20,857 nt of DNA from Flavobacteriales bacterium UBA7690 (lineage in GTDB: Bacteria > Bacteroidota > Bacteroidia > Flavobacteriales_F > PHOS-HE28), in NCBI GenBank assembly GCA_002482775.1, contig DLGQ01000002.1:1-20857 (forward strand). Reading direction: 5' to 3'. The position numbers were made by a program, and so were the translations under genes. The notes below the pieces were generated by a model. It was not told the DNA's origin and did no database searches. It saw only the letters and a program-made list of their open reading frames with translations. Below, one piece after another: positions 1 to 5,583 of this stretch; positions within the stretch are counted from its first letter, which is position 1, and every line of letters starts with the position of its first letter.

Positions 1-30
1 TGGACCGCTGGACCGCTGGACCGCATGGTC
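1..30. repeat. 8-bp tandem repeat cut by the window edge
   Basis: The window opens with three exact copies of tggaccgc followed by a diverged copy, atggtcgc, all in an 8-bp period. The array may continue to the left outside the window. Its unit differs from the CATGTGNN octamers found further on, but the period is the same. No coding role is seen. Confidence 0.7.
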
Positions 31-63
31 GCTTGAAGCGTCATCCTTACATATGCTTCAAGC
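31..63. repeat. Inverted repeat (9-bp hairpin)
   Basis: GCTTGAAGC (31-39) and GCTTCAAGC (55-63) are perfect reverse complements separated by 15 bases, directly after the octamer array. No T-run follows on either strand, so it is not an obvious intrinsic terminator. The rest of 64-300 holds only a poor 60-codon frame at 73-255 and nothing else I can support. Confidence 0.55.
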
Positions 64-300
64 CGAACGTTCATGAAGCCTAAAGTAGGTGCCTTCCGGC
101 GGATCGGTTCTTGGGGACGAGAATTTAACACAAGCGACTTGTGGTCCTATCTGTTGCATGATAAACGCGAACGAAGCCTGACCAGCAAGTTGCTACTGCT
201 TGGCACGGGACCATTCGTCCATTCCGCGTACCGTTCAACAGGATCCACTTCCTGAAAATGTTGGGTGCGACTAATGTTGCATCATCTAACACGCACCACG

Positions 301-708
301 ATGAAACGCCACCTCCAGACCTTGAGCATTCTACACTACGTGTATGGCGCCTTCGTGTGCATGAGCGGTTTCGTGGCGCTCGTGTTCATCTTCTTGGGCC
401 TGTTCCTCAGCAGTGACTGGTTGTTGGAGAACAACGATGGCGAAGCGGTACCGCGTTGGATCGGCGGGCTGTTCCAGACCTTCGGGTGGGTGATCTTCGT
501 GGTGATCGAGGTGTGGGGCGTGCTCAATCTGTTGAGCGGCTATTGGATCGCGCATCGCCGCAACCGTACCGGCACGCAGGTGATCGCGGCGTTCAACTGC
601 TTGAACATCCCGTTCGGCATCGCCCTGGGCATCTTCACGTTCGTGCTGATGGCCGATGATGAAGTGAAGGCTGAATACGGCGCACTTCCACGGACCATCG
701 TGGCCTGA
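301..708 (+). CDS. Small three-pass membrane protein, unknown function
   Basis: This 135-residue hydrophobic protein is not a family I can name. Three hydrophobic segments are visible at roughly residues 13-36, 58-83 and 94-117. The first loop is acidic (SSDWLLENNDGE), a basic patch (AHRRNRT) follows segment two, and the tail is short and polar. The frame is open upstream to a GTG at 265 and an ATG at 274. I chose the ATG at 301 because residues before it are not hydrophobic and the MKRHLQTLSILHYVYG start suits an inner-membrane protein. It converges tail-to-tail on the DUF4258-like gene with only two bases between stop codons. Many Bacteroidota carry such small membrane proteins of unknown role. 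Confidence 0.6.
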   Translation: MKRHLQTLSILHYVYGAFVCMSGFVALVFIFLGLFLSSDWLLENNDGEAVPRWIGGLFQTFGWVIFVVIEVWGVLNLLSGYWIAHRRNRTGTQVIAAFNCLNIPFGIALGIFTFVLMADDEVKAEYGALPRTIVA

Positions 709-710
709 GC

Positions 711-1094
711 TCAGCGGTCTTCGATGCGCATGAGCGTGGCGGTGCTATCACGATCGAAATCGCGCAGGCCTACGACGATCAAACGGGAGGGCTTCCCTTG
801 CAGGATGGTCTCCACGGTGTAGAACAGGCTGTCGCCGCTGTGCTTGGTGTCGCCGGTCTTCACCGAAGCTGCATCGAGCGAAGTGCGCACATCGTTCAAC
901 TGAAGGGCGCGAGCGGTCAACTGTTGCTCTGCTTCGGGTGATGCCTTCACCAGTGTGCTCTGCAGGCGTTGTTTGATCTTCTCGGAAGGCATCCACGCGC
1001 TGTTGGTGAGGCGTTGGCCATAGAACAAATAAGCGACCACGCCACCGATGATGAGGCCGACGAGGTAAAGTTGGATGCGGCGTTTAAGATCCAT
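711..1094 (-). CDS. Single-pass membrane protein, DUF4258-like
   Basis: A 127-residue protein with a short basic N-terminus (MDLKRRIQ) and one membrane segment at about residues 9-26 (LYLVGLIIGGVVAYLF). A periplasmic or cytoplasmic soluble domain follows. The overall plan resembles the small DUF4258-type proteins often found beside alanine dehydrogenase in Bacteroidota: N-terminal anchor, helical middle with a PSEKIKQRL segment, and a C-terminal beta part near LIVVGLRDFDRDSTATL. I make this assignment from memory of the family and hold it loosely. It is on the same strand as ald but separated from it by the four-helix-bundle gene and its repeats. Its start codon coincides with the outermost CATGTG unit of the downstream repeat array. 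Confidence 0.65.
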   Translation of the reverse strand: MDLKRRIQLYLVGLIIGGVVAYLFYGQRLTNSAWMPSEKIKQRLQSTLVKASPEAEQQLTARALQLNDVRTSLDAASVKTGDTKHSGDSLFYTVETILQGKPSRLIVVGLRDFDRDSTATLMRIEDR

Positions 1095-1141
1095 GTGTGA
1101 TCATGTGCCCATGTGGGCATGTGCTCATTTGCCCATGCGCC
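1092..1141 (+). repeat. Octamer array A (CATGTGNN), left end
   Basis: Units in an 8-bp register are catgtgcc (1102), catgtggg (1110), catgtgct (1118), catttgcc (1126) and catgcgcc (1134). A further catgtgtg at 1092 is offset by two bases and contains the start codon (minus strand) of the DUF4258-like gene. The reading direction is inward, toward the four-helix-bundle gene. Confidence 0.85.
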
Positions 1142-1174
1142 TCAGCGGCTGGTGCGAAGTTCGTGCTATACGGC

Positions 1175-1199
1175 CATGTGAGCATGTGCATCATGTGTC
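1175..1199 (+). repeat. Secondary CATGTG cluster
   Basis: Two adjacent octamers, catgtgag (1175) and catgtgca (1183), and then, one base out of register, catgtgtc (1192). The last runs straight into the left arm of a hairpin. The orientation is the same as array A. Confidence 0.75.
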
Positions 1200-1228
1200 C
1201 CGCATTCCGCAGTAGGGCGGATGCGGGA
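1198..1228. repeat. GC-rich hairpin inside the element
   Basis: TCCCGCATTCCGC (1198-1210) pairs with GCGGATGCGGGA (1217-1228) through a 12-bp stem with one bulged T and a six-base loop. It lies 3' of the four-helix-bundle gene, which reads leftward. There is no U-tract after it on the minus strand, so termination is only possible, not shown. Confidence 0.65.
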
Positions 1229-1296
1229 ATGTGGGCATGACGGTGCTTGGGAAGGTGGTGATTCCGGAGAGGTCCGCTCCCATTACTCGGTTCGGC

Positions 1297-1785
1297 TCAT
1301 TTTCCTCTGCGCTTGGCGCGACGTTCTTCCAGTTGTAGGTTCAGGCGGTTGCGCGAGGTGGACAGGATGCTGTGGAACAAGGGCATCAACGCTTGGGTGC
1401 GCTTGACCAATTCCTCATCATGTGGGTAGTGGGCCTTCACATGACAAAGGGCGAGGCGATAGTCGGTCTCTTCCAACTCCTTATGCGCGATCTTCATCTT
1501 GTGGATGAAGTCCGAAAGGCTTTCTGCGCTCTGTGCTTCACGCGTGTGCGAACCCACCGAGGTACCACTGCGCAGGATCTGGTCCGCGAACACATCGTTC
1601 ACCTTCACCAGGCGTTCAGAAAAGTCCATCACACAGCTGGCGAGGTCGAACGTTTCCTCAACTACCGCATTCCGCTTTCTCGGTCCATCCCCATAGGGAA
1701 CGCCAGGCTCCGCTAGCACATCCTCTACCTCACCAAGGCATTCTTCAAACCAAGCAGCCGCATCGAAAACCTTGGGATCGTTCAT
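1297..1785 (-). CDS. Four-helix-bundle protein (S23 / 23S rRNA intervening-sequence protein family)
   Basis: A 162-residue, almost wholly helical protein. The family signature is clear in the middle: a helix (DFSERLVKVNDVFADQ), then ILRSGTSVGSHTREA, then SLSDFIHKMKIAHKELEETD. This matches the four-helix-bundle family that includes S23/IVP proteins encoded in 23S rRNA insertions and the Avd accessory protein of diversity-generating retroelements. Those relatives bind nucleic acid or form pentamers; the role of free-standing copies is unknown. I chose the ATG at 1785. The frame stays open to 1851, but the extra residues are translated repeat array (PMWACGHE). The C-terminus is very basic (EERRAKRRGK). 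No reverse transcriptase is nearby, so a DGR role is unsupported here. The gene sits alone inside an octamer-bounded element. Confidence 0.88.
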   Translation of the reverse strand: MNDPKVFDAAAWFEECLGEVEDVLAEPGVPYGDGPRKRNAVVEETFDLASCVMDFSERLVKVNDVFADQILRSGTSVGSHTREAQSAESLSDFIHKMKIAHKELEETDYRLALCHVKAHYPHDEELVKRTQALMPLFHSILSTSRNRLNLQLEERRAKRRGK

Positions 1786-1824
1786 GGCATTCTTTCCCAC
1801 CAAGGTAGCCCACCAAGGAGGTAT

Positions 1825-1864
1825 TTCATGACCACATGCCCACATGGGCACATAGGCACATGTG
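1825..1864 (-). repeat. Octamer array B, right end of the same element
   Basis: On the plus strand the units are ttcatgac, cacatgcc, cacatggg, cacatagg and cacatgtg in strict 8-bp register from 1825 to 1864. Reverse-complemented this reads as CATGTGNN units closing with catgaaatacc, facing inward. The array ends three bases before the ald stop codon (minus strand). Confidence 0.85.
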
Positions 1865-1867
1865 AGC

Positions 1868-3088
1868 TTAAAAAGCGGCTAGCAGAATGTCCAGATCCTT
1901 GTAAGGTAGCCTGAAGGCTTCGCCGAGGATGGGGCTGGTGAGCGTGCCGTTGTAGAGGTACACACCGTGACGCAGGCCGAGGTCCGTTTTGATGAGGTCT
2001 TCGAAGCCACCGACGTCGCCCATACTGCGGAACATGGGTCCGAAGATGTTGCTGAGGGCGGTGCTGGCGGTGCGCGGCACACGGCTGGCGATGTTGGGCA
2101 CGCAGTAGTGCACCACGCCATAGCGTTTGTAGACCGGATCGGTATGCGTGGTCACTTCGCTGGTTTCGAAACAGCCGCCGCGATCGATGCTGACGTCCAC
2201 GATCACGCTGCCGTTCTTCATCTCCTTCACCATCTCTTCGGTCACCACCATGGGTGTGCGGCCACGCTCCGGACGTAAGGCACCGATCGCTACGTCCGCA
2301 TTGCGAAGTGCTTTGCGCAGTTCTTCGGGCTGGATCACGGAGGTCCACACACGTTGGCCGAGATCACCTTGCAGACGGCGCAGGCGATAGATGCTCTTGT
2401 CGAACACCTTCACGCTGGCGCCCATGCCCATCACGGCGCGCGTAGCGAATTCGCCCACCGTTCCAGCACCGATGATGACAACCTCGCACGGCTCCACACC
2501 ACTGATGCCACCGAGCATGAGGCCTTGTCCGCCCTTGTCGGCGCTGAGGTATTCGCTGGCGATCTGTACGCTGGTATTCCCCGCGATCTCGCCCATGGCG
2601 CGGATGATCGGGTAGATGCCTTCGCGGTCCTTGATGAAATCCCACGCCACGGCCGTCATGCGCTTCTCCATCATGCGCTTCAGGGTATCCTTGGGCTGCA
2701 CGGTGAGCTGCAGCGCGGAAACGAGGATCTGCTTGTGGCGCAGCATCTCGATCTCCGAGTGCGTTGGTGGCGCCACCTTCAGGATCAGATCGGCCTTGAA
2801 CACCTCGGAGGGGCTATCCACCACCATGGCACCGGCCTCGCTGTAATCGCTGTCCTGGAACTGGGCGGGCATGCCTGCGCCGCGCTCGATCACCACTTCG
2901 TGTCCACGGCCCACCAACACGGCAACGGACGAAGGCGTAAGCGGAACACGGTGTTCTTGGAAAGTGATCTCTTTCGGGATACCGATGAAGAGGCTCTTCT
3001 TGCGGCGGCCCACCTCCATCAGTTGTTCCTGTGGGGCCATGGCCACTTCGCGGGCCAGTTGTCTCAGCAGTTCGCTCGTGGGGCTCAT
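1868..3088 (-). CDS. ald: Alanine dehydrogenase
   Basis: This 406-residue enzyme would convert L-alanine, NAD+ and water to pyruvate, ammonia and NADH in the cytoplasm. The N-terminal catalytic part shows the family's GIPKE and EHRVPLTP segments. The Rossmann domain carries VVIIGAGTVGEFATRAVMG, with the GxGxxG dinucleotide fold. C-terminal family blocks VDVSIDRGGCFETS and CVPNIASRVPRTAS are present. The length suits the Bacteroidota form, which has an N-terminal helical extension (SPTSELLRQLAREVAMAPQE). I chose the ATG at 3088; the frame opens eight codons further upstream without support. tsaE lies upstream on the same strand with a 63-bp gap, so co-transcription is possible. The family also contains the NAD(P) transhydrogenase alpha subunit, but the single-chain length favours Ald. 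Confidence 0.93.
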   Translation of the reverse strand: MSPTSELLRQLAREVAMAPQEQLMEVGRRKKSLFIGIPKEITFQEHRVPLTPSSVAVLVGRGHEVVIERGAGMPAQFQDSDYSEAGAMVVDSPSEVFKADLILKVAPPTHSEIEMLRHKQILVSALQLTVQPKDTLKRMMEKRMTAVAWDFIKDREGIYPIIRAMGEIAGNTSVQIASEYLSADKGGQGLMLGGISGVEPCEVVIIGAGTVGEFATRAVMGMGASVKVFDKSIYRLRRLQGDLGQRVWTSVIQPEELRKALRNADVAIGALRPERGRTPMVVTEEMVKEMKNGSVIVDVSIDRGGCFETSEVTTHTDPVYKRYGVVHYCVPNIASRVPRTASTALSNIFGPMFRSMGDVGGFEDLIKTDLGLRHGVYLYNGTLTSPILGEAFRLPYKDLDILLAAF

Positions 3089-3151
3089 GGTGGGTGCCGA
3101 TCGGAGCGGCAACGGATGGCTAAAGTACGGCGCAGGGCTCGCAGCGGACGG

Positions 3152-3589
3152 TCACCGCAGGCGTATCGTCCGCACACCAGTGTTAGCAGCTTCGATCCGG
3201 ACATGAAGGGCCTCGCTAGGCAGGTGGTCTTCCGCCAATTCGGGCCATTCAATGAAGCAGTAATGGCCACTATCCAAGTATTCATCGAAACCGATGCCCT
3301 CCAGCTCTTCTGCGGCTTTCAGGCGGTACAGGTCGAAGTGGTACACGGGATCACCGCTGGCTGCACGGTATTCATTCACGATGGCGAAGCTGGGGCTGCT
3401 TGTCTGGTCGGCGACACCGAGTGCCTTGCACAGTGCTTTGATCAACGTTGTCTTGCCCGCGCCGAGATCACCGGTGAAGGCGAAGATGCGTGCCTCGGCA
3501 TGGCTTTGCAGGATGAAGCGGGCGACCTCTTCGGCCTCTGTGGGTTTGCGGAGGGTGATGGTGGCGAGCACGACGCAAAGAAAGACCAT
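3152..3589 (-). CDS. tsaE: tRNA threonylcarbamoyladenosine biosynthesis ATPase TsaE
   Basis: TsaE is the small ATPase that works with TsaB and TsaD to place the t6A modification at position 37 of ANN-decoding tRNAs. The 145-residue protein has a Walker A loop at residues 40-47 (GDLGAGKT), followed by the TsaE-typical SSPSFAIVNEY, then YHFDLYRL and FIEWPE. The start is uncertain. The frame reads upstream through repeat array C, giving a nonsense leader rich in His and Met. The first plausible ATG (3589) itself lies in the outermost catgtgcc octamer, and a GTG at 3571 is an alternative. ald follows downstream on the same strand. Confidence 0.92.
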   Translation of the reverse strand: MVFLCVVLATITLRKPTEAEEVARFILQSHAEARIFAFTGDLGAGKTTLIKALCKALGVADQTSSPSFAIVNEYRAASGDPVYHFDLYRLKAAEELEGIGFDEYLDSGHYCFIEWPELAEDHLPSEALHVRIEAANTGVRTIRLR

Positions 3590-3626
3590 GTGCCCATTTG
3601 AACATGTGGTCATGTGGACATGAAAT
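3587..3626 (+). repeat. Octamer array C
   Basis: There are five units in exact 8-bp register: catgtgcc, catttgaa, catgtggt, catgtgga and catgaaat, followed by gcc. The first unit contains the proposed tsaE start codon on the opposite strand. The closing unit plus gcc matches the closing sequence of arrays B and E. Confidence 0.88.
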
Positions 3627-3744
3627 GCCTGCTTCCGCCAAGCCAATCAGACCTAGCCGACCGCGCAGAACCCATCACCAGAAGTCGGCTCAAGTACCAC
3701 TCCCGAGCACATGCCCACGGACATCGCGTCCATCAAGGAGTTCA

Positions 3745-3784
3745 GACATGAGCACATGTTCACATGCCCACATGGGCATATGCG
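3745..3784 (-). repeat. Octamer array D
   Basis: Plus-strand units are gacatgag, cacatgtt, cacatgcc, cacatggg and catatgcg in strict 8-bp register, so the CATGTGNN direction faces left, toward array C. The array ends two bases short of the porX stop codon at 3787-3789. Confidence 0.85.
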
Positions 3785-3786
3785 TA

Positions 3787-5343
3787 TTACCTCGGCTTCA
3801 GCACCGCCCACGGCACCAACATCTCTTCCAACGAGATACCACCATGCTGGAAGGTGTGCCGGTAGTAGCTCACGAAGTGGTTGTAGTTGTTGGGGTACAC
3901 GAAGAAGCGATCGCTTTTGGCGAAGATGTACACGGTGCTCACGTTGGCGCGCGGGAGGAAGGCTTGTGCGGGATCCTTCACCACCAGCACATCGCGGTTC
4001 TCGTAGGTGAGGTTGCGGCCGTGTTTGTAGCGCAGGTTGGTGTTGGTATTGCGATCGCCCACCACCTTGCTGGGCTCGTTCACACGGATGGTGCCATGGT
4101 CGGTGGTGATCACCACACGCCCACCGCGTTCGGCGATGCCTTTGAGGATGTCCAACAGCGGACTGTGTTCGAACCAGCTCTTGGTGATGCTCCGGTATGC
4201 GGCATCGTCATCGGCCAGTTCGCGGATCACCTCCATCTCGGTGCGTGCGTGGCTCAGCATGTCCACGAAGTTGTAGACGATCACGTTGAAGGGATTGCCC
4301 ATCAAGTTGTCCAGGCTGTCGGCGAGTTTCTTGCCCGCGTTCACGTTCAGGATCTTGTGGTAGCTGTACTTCACGTCCTTGCCGAGACGCTTCAGCTGGG
4401 CACCTATGAACTCGTCCTCGTTAGCGTTCTTGCTGCCTTCTTCGTCCTCACTGATCCACTTGCCGGGGTGGCGTTTCTCGATCTCGCTCGGCATCATGCC
4501 CGCGAAAATGGCGTTGCGCGCGTATTGGGTGGCCGTGGGAAGGATGCTGTAGAACAACCCTTCTTCCTCCACGCGGTAGTATTCGCTGAGGATCGGCTCC
4601 AACACACGCCATTGATCCAAACGCAGGTTGTCGATCAGCACCATGAAGAGCGGCGAACCACCTTCGGGCTTGATGTGCGGTGCCACTTTCGCTTTGAAGA
4701 TCTGGTGCGATTGCAGGGGCGTATCACCACCTTTCCCATTCACCCAATCCAAATAATTGTCGGCCACGAAGCGGCTGAACAATTCATTCGCTTCGGCCCA
4801 CTGGCTGCGCAGGATATCGGTCATCCCCTGGTCCTGGCCTTTGCTCAATTCCAGCTCCCAACGCACCAGTTCGGCGTAGAGCTGTTTCCACTCGTCGGTG
4901 GTGTGTTTGTCGCCGAGGCGCATGCCCAGTTGGCGGAACTGCTGTTGGTAATCGCTGGTGGTCTTCTCGCTCACCAGCCGGCGCCCTTCCAGGTTCTTCT
5001 TCAGCGAGAGCAGGATCTGGTTCGGGTTCACGGGTTTGATCAGGTAATCGCTGATCTTGCCACCGATGGCCCCTTCCATGATGCTCTCCTCTTCGCTCTT
5101 CGTGATCATCACGATGGGCACGCCGGGGCGATCCAACTTGATGCGCGAAAGTGTCTCCAAGCCGCTGAGGCCGGGCATGTTCTCATCCAGGAAGATGATG
5201 TCGTATTCCTTCGCCTTCGCCTTTTCCACCGCATCCAGGCCGTTGTTCACGGTATCTACGGAATAGCCTTTCTGTTGCAGGAAGAGCACGTGCGGCCGAA
5301 GGAGATCGATCTCGTCGTCGGCCCAAAGGATGTTCGCGGTCAT
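3787..5343 (-). CDS. porX: T9SS response regulator PorX (receiver domain plus PglZ phosphatase domain)
   Basis: PorX is the phosphorylation-controlled regulator of the type IX secretion system in Bacteroidota, partnered with the histidine kinase PorY. This copy has 518 residues, the expected length. The receiver domain spans about residues 1-120, with acidic D9/D10, phospho-acceptor D53 in IIFLDENMPG, T81 and K103. A helical linker runs to about residue 205. The PglZ / alkaline-phosphatase-like domain follows, with metal-ligand D238 in VLIDNLRLDQW, candidate nucleophile T272 in PTATQYARN, and the TTDHGTI motif near the end. All key residues are present. I chose the ATG at 5343; 18 more codons are open upstream but unlike the family. 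It is divergent from the HD-domain gene. The PglZ enzymatic role is known from structural work on the family, not from this sequence. Confidence 0.96.
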   Translation of the reverse strand: MTANILWADDEIDLLRPHVLFLQQKGYSVDTVNNGLDAVEKAKAKEYDIIFLDENMPGLSGLETLSRIKLDRPGVPIVMITKSEEESIMEGAIGGKISDYLIKPVNPNQILLSLKKNLEGRRLVSEKTTSDYQQQFRQLGMRLGDKHTTDEWKQLYAELVRWELELSKGQDQGMTDILRSQWAEANELFSRFVADNYLDWVNGKGGDTPLQSHQIFKAKVAPHIKPEGGSPLFMVLIDNLRLDQWRVLEPILSEYYRVEEEGLFYSILPTATQYARNAIFAGMMPSEIEKRHPGKWISEDEEGSKNANEDEFIGAQLKRLGKDVKYSYHKILNVNAGKKLADSLDNLMGNPFNVIVYNFVDMLSHARTEMEVIRELADDDAAYRSITKSWFEHSPLLDILKGIAERGGRVVITTDHGTIRVNEPSKVVGDRNTNTNLRYKHGRNLTYENRDVLVVKDPAQAFLPRANVSTVYIFAKSDRFFVYPNNYNHFVSYYRHTFQHGGISLEEMLVPWAVLKPR

Positions 5344-5356
5344 GGTGGGTATGGAG

Positions 5357-5370
5357 ACGCCTTTCGGCGT
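5357..5370 (-). promoter_or_regulatory. GAAA-tetraloop hairpin in the porX leader
   Basis: Read on the minus strand this is ACGCC-GAAA-GGCGT, a perfect 5-bp stem with a GNRA loop, ending 13 bases before the porX start codon. It sits where a ribosome would load, so it could affect translation or mRNA stability. Function is inferred only. Confidence 0.4.
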
Positions 5371-5434
5371 TGAGGGTTCTGTAGTGAATGCACGCATACA
5401 AGGGCAACGGGGAAGGTGTTGGTATGTTGCCCTG

Positions 5435-5442
5435 TACTTTCG
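5435..5442 (+). promoter_or_regulatory. Possible -7 box (TACTTTCG) upstream of the HD-domain gene
   Basis: It resembles the Bacteroidota -7 consensus TAnnTTTG. TTG triplets occur upstream at 5419 and 5426, but closer than the usual -33 spacing. It would leave a leader of about 135 bases containing the palindrome at 5509-5526. Confidence 0.35.
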
Positions 5443-5508
5443 GGGCGTGAAGGTAATCCCTACGCCACCGCCCTTTACGTGTTCACGGTCGGTGGGTGGA
5501 CCCTGTGG

Positions 5509-5526
5509 TTCCGCTCCAGAGCGGAA
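5509..5526. repeat. Perfect palindrome TTCCGCTC-CA-GAGCGGAA in the HD-gene leader
   Basis: Eight-base arms are separated by two bases. As RNA it folds as a 7-bp stem with a CCAG loop; as DNA it could be an operator for a dimeric regulator. It lies 57 bases before the HD-domain start codon. Confidence 0.5.
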
Positions 5527-5583
5527 GACGGTACGGGTGTGTACCTACCATGTTCGCGTGTTAGTCAAGGAGTTCGAACATCC

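Larger units (their letters stand above)
1092..1864. mobile_element. Candidate element bounded by inward-facing octamer arrays, with four-helix-bundle ORF
   Basis: The whole gap between the DUF4258-like gene and ald is enclosed by CATGTGNN octamer arrays reading inward from both ends (1092-1141 and, reverse-complemented, 1825-1864). The two ends match as an inverted repeat: 1101-1126 and the reverse complement of the right array agree at nearly every base over about 26 positions around catgtgcccatgtgggcat. Inside lie a hairpin (1198-1228) and the four-helix-bundle gene (1297-1785). No transposase is present. Calling it mobile is inference from the terminal inverted repeats and from two gene-less elements with the same ends elsewhere in the window. 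Confidence 0.4.
3587..3784. mobile_element. Candidate gene-less element bounded by inward-facing octamer arrays
   Basis: The complete gap between the tsaE start and the porX stop is enclosed by array C (3587-3626) and array D (3745-3784, opposite orientation). Aligning the left end with the reverse complement of the right gives a match through cat(t/g)tgaacatgtg(g/c)tcatg. The roughly 120-bp interior has no open frame of interest. An isolated cacatgcc at 3708 is a probable stray unit. This is the same architecture as 1092-1864 without cargo. Confidence 0.4.

Noticed and set aside
73..255. 60-codon plus-strand frame in the first gap
   Set aside because: No recognisable domain, no good ribosome site or promoter, and composition typical of chance translation.
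1297..1785. Avd subunit of a diversity-generating retroelement
   Set aside because: No reverse transcriptase, template repeat or variable-repeat target is visible in the window.
1297..1851. Longer four-helix-bundle protein and longer tsaE product (to 3646) using upstream starts
   Set aside because: The extra N-terminal residues are translations of the octamer arrays and adjacent spacer, not family sequence.
1092..1864. CRISPR array
   Set aside because: The period is eight bases with two variable bases per unit. There are no spacers of usable length and no cas genes.
1828..1914. 28-codon plus-strand frame with a perfect AAGGAGGT Shine-Dalgarno sequence five bases before the ATG
   Set aside because: It consists of translated octamer array followed by antisense ald sequence. 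The SD-like string belongs to the repeat's flank and is likely chance, since most genes here lack such sites.
2354..3601. 415-codon plus-strand frame opposite ald and tsaE
   Set aside because: Antisense shadow; both minus-strand genes have strong motifs.
3598..5373. 591-codon plus-strand frame opposite porX
   Set aside because: It is the antisense shadow of a well-supported gene; its His/Val-rich translation has no domain.
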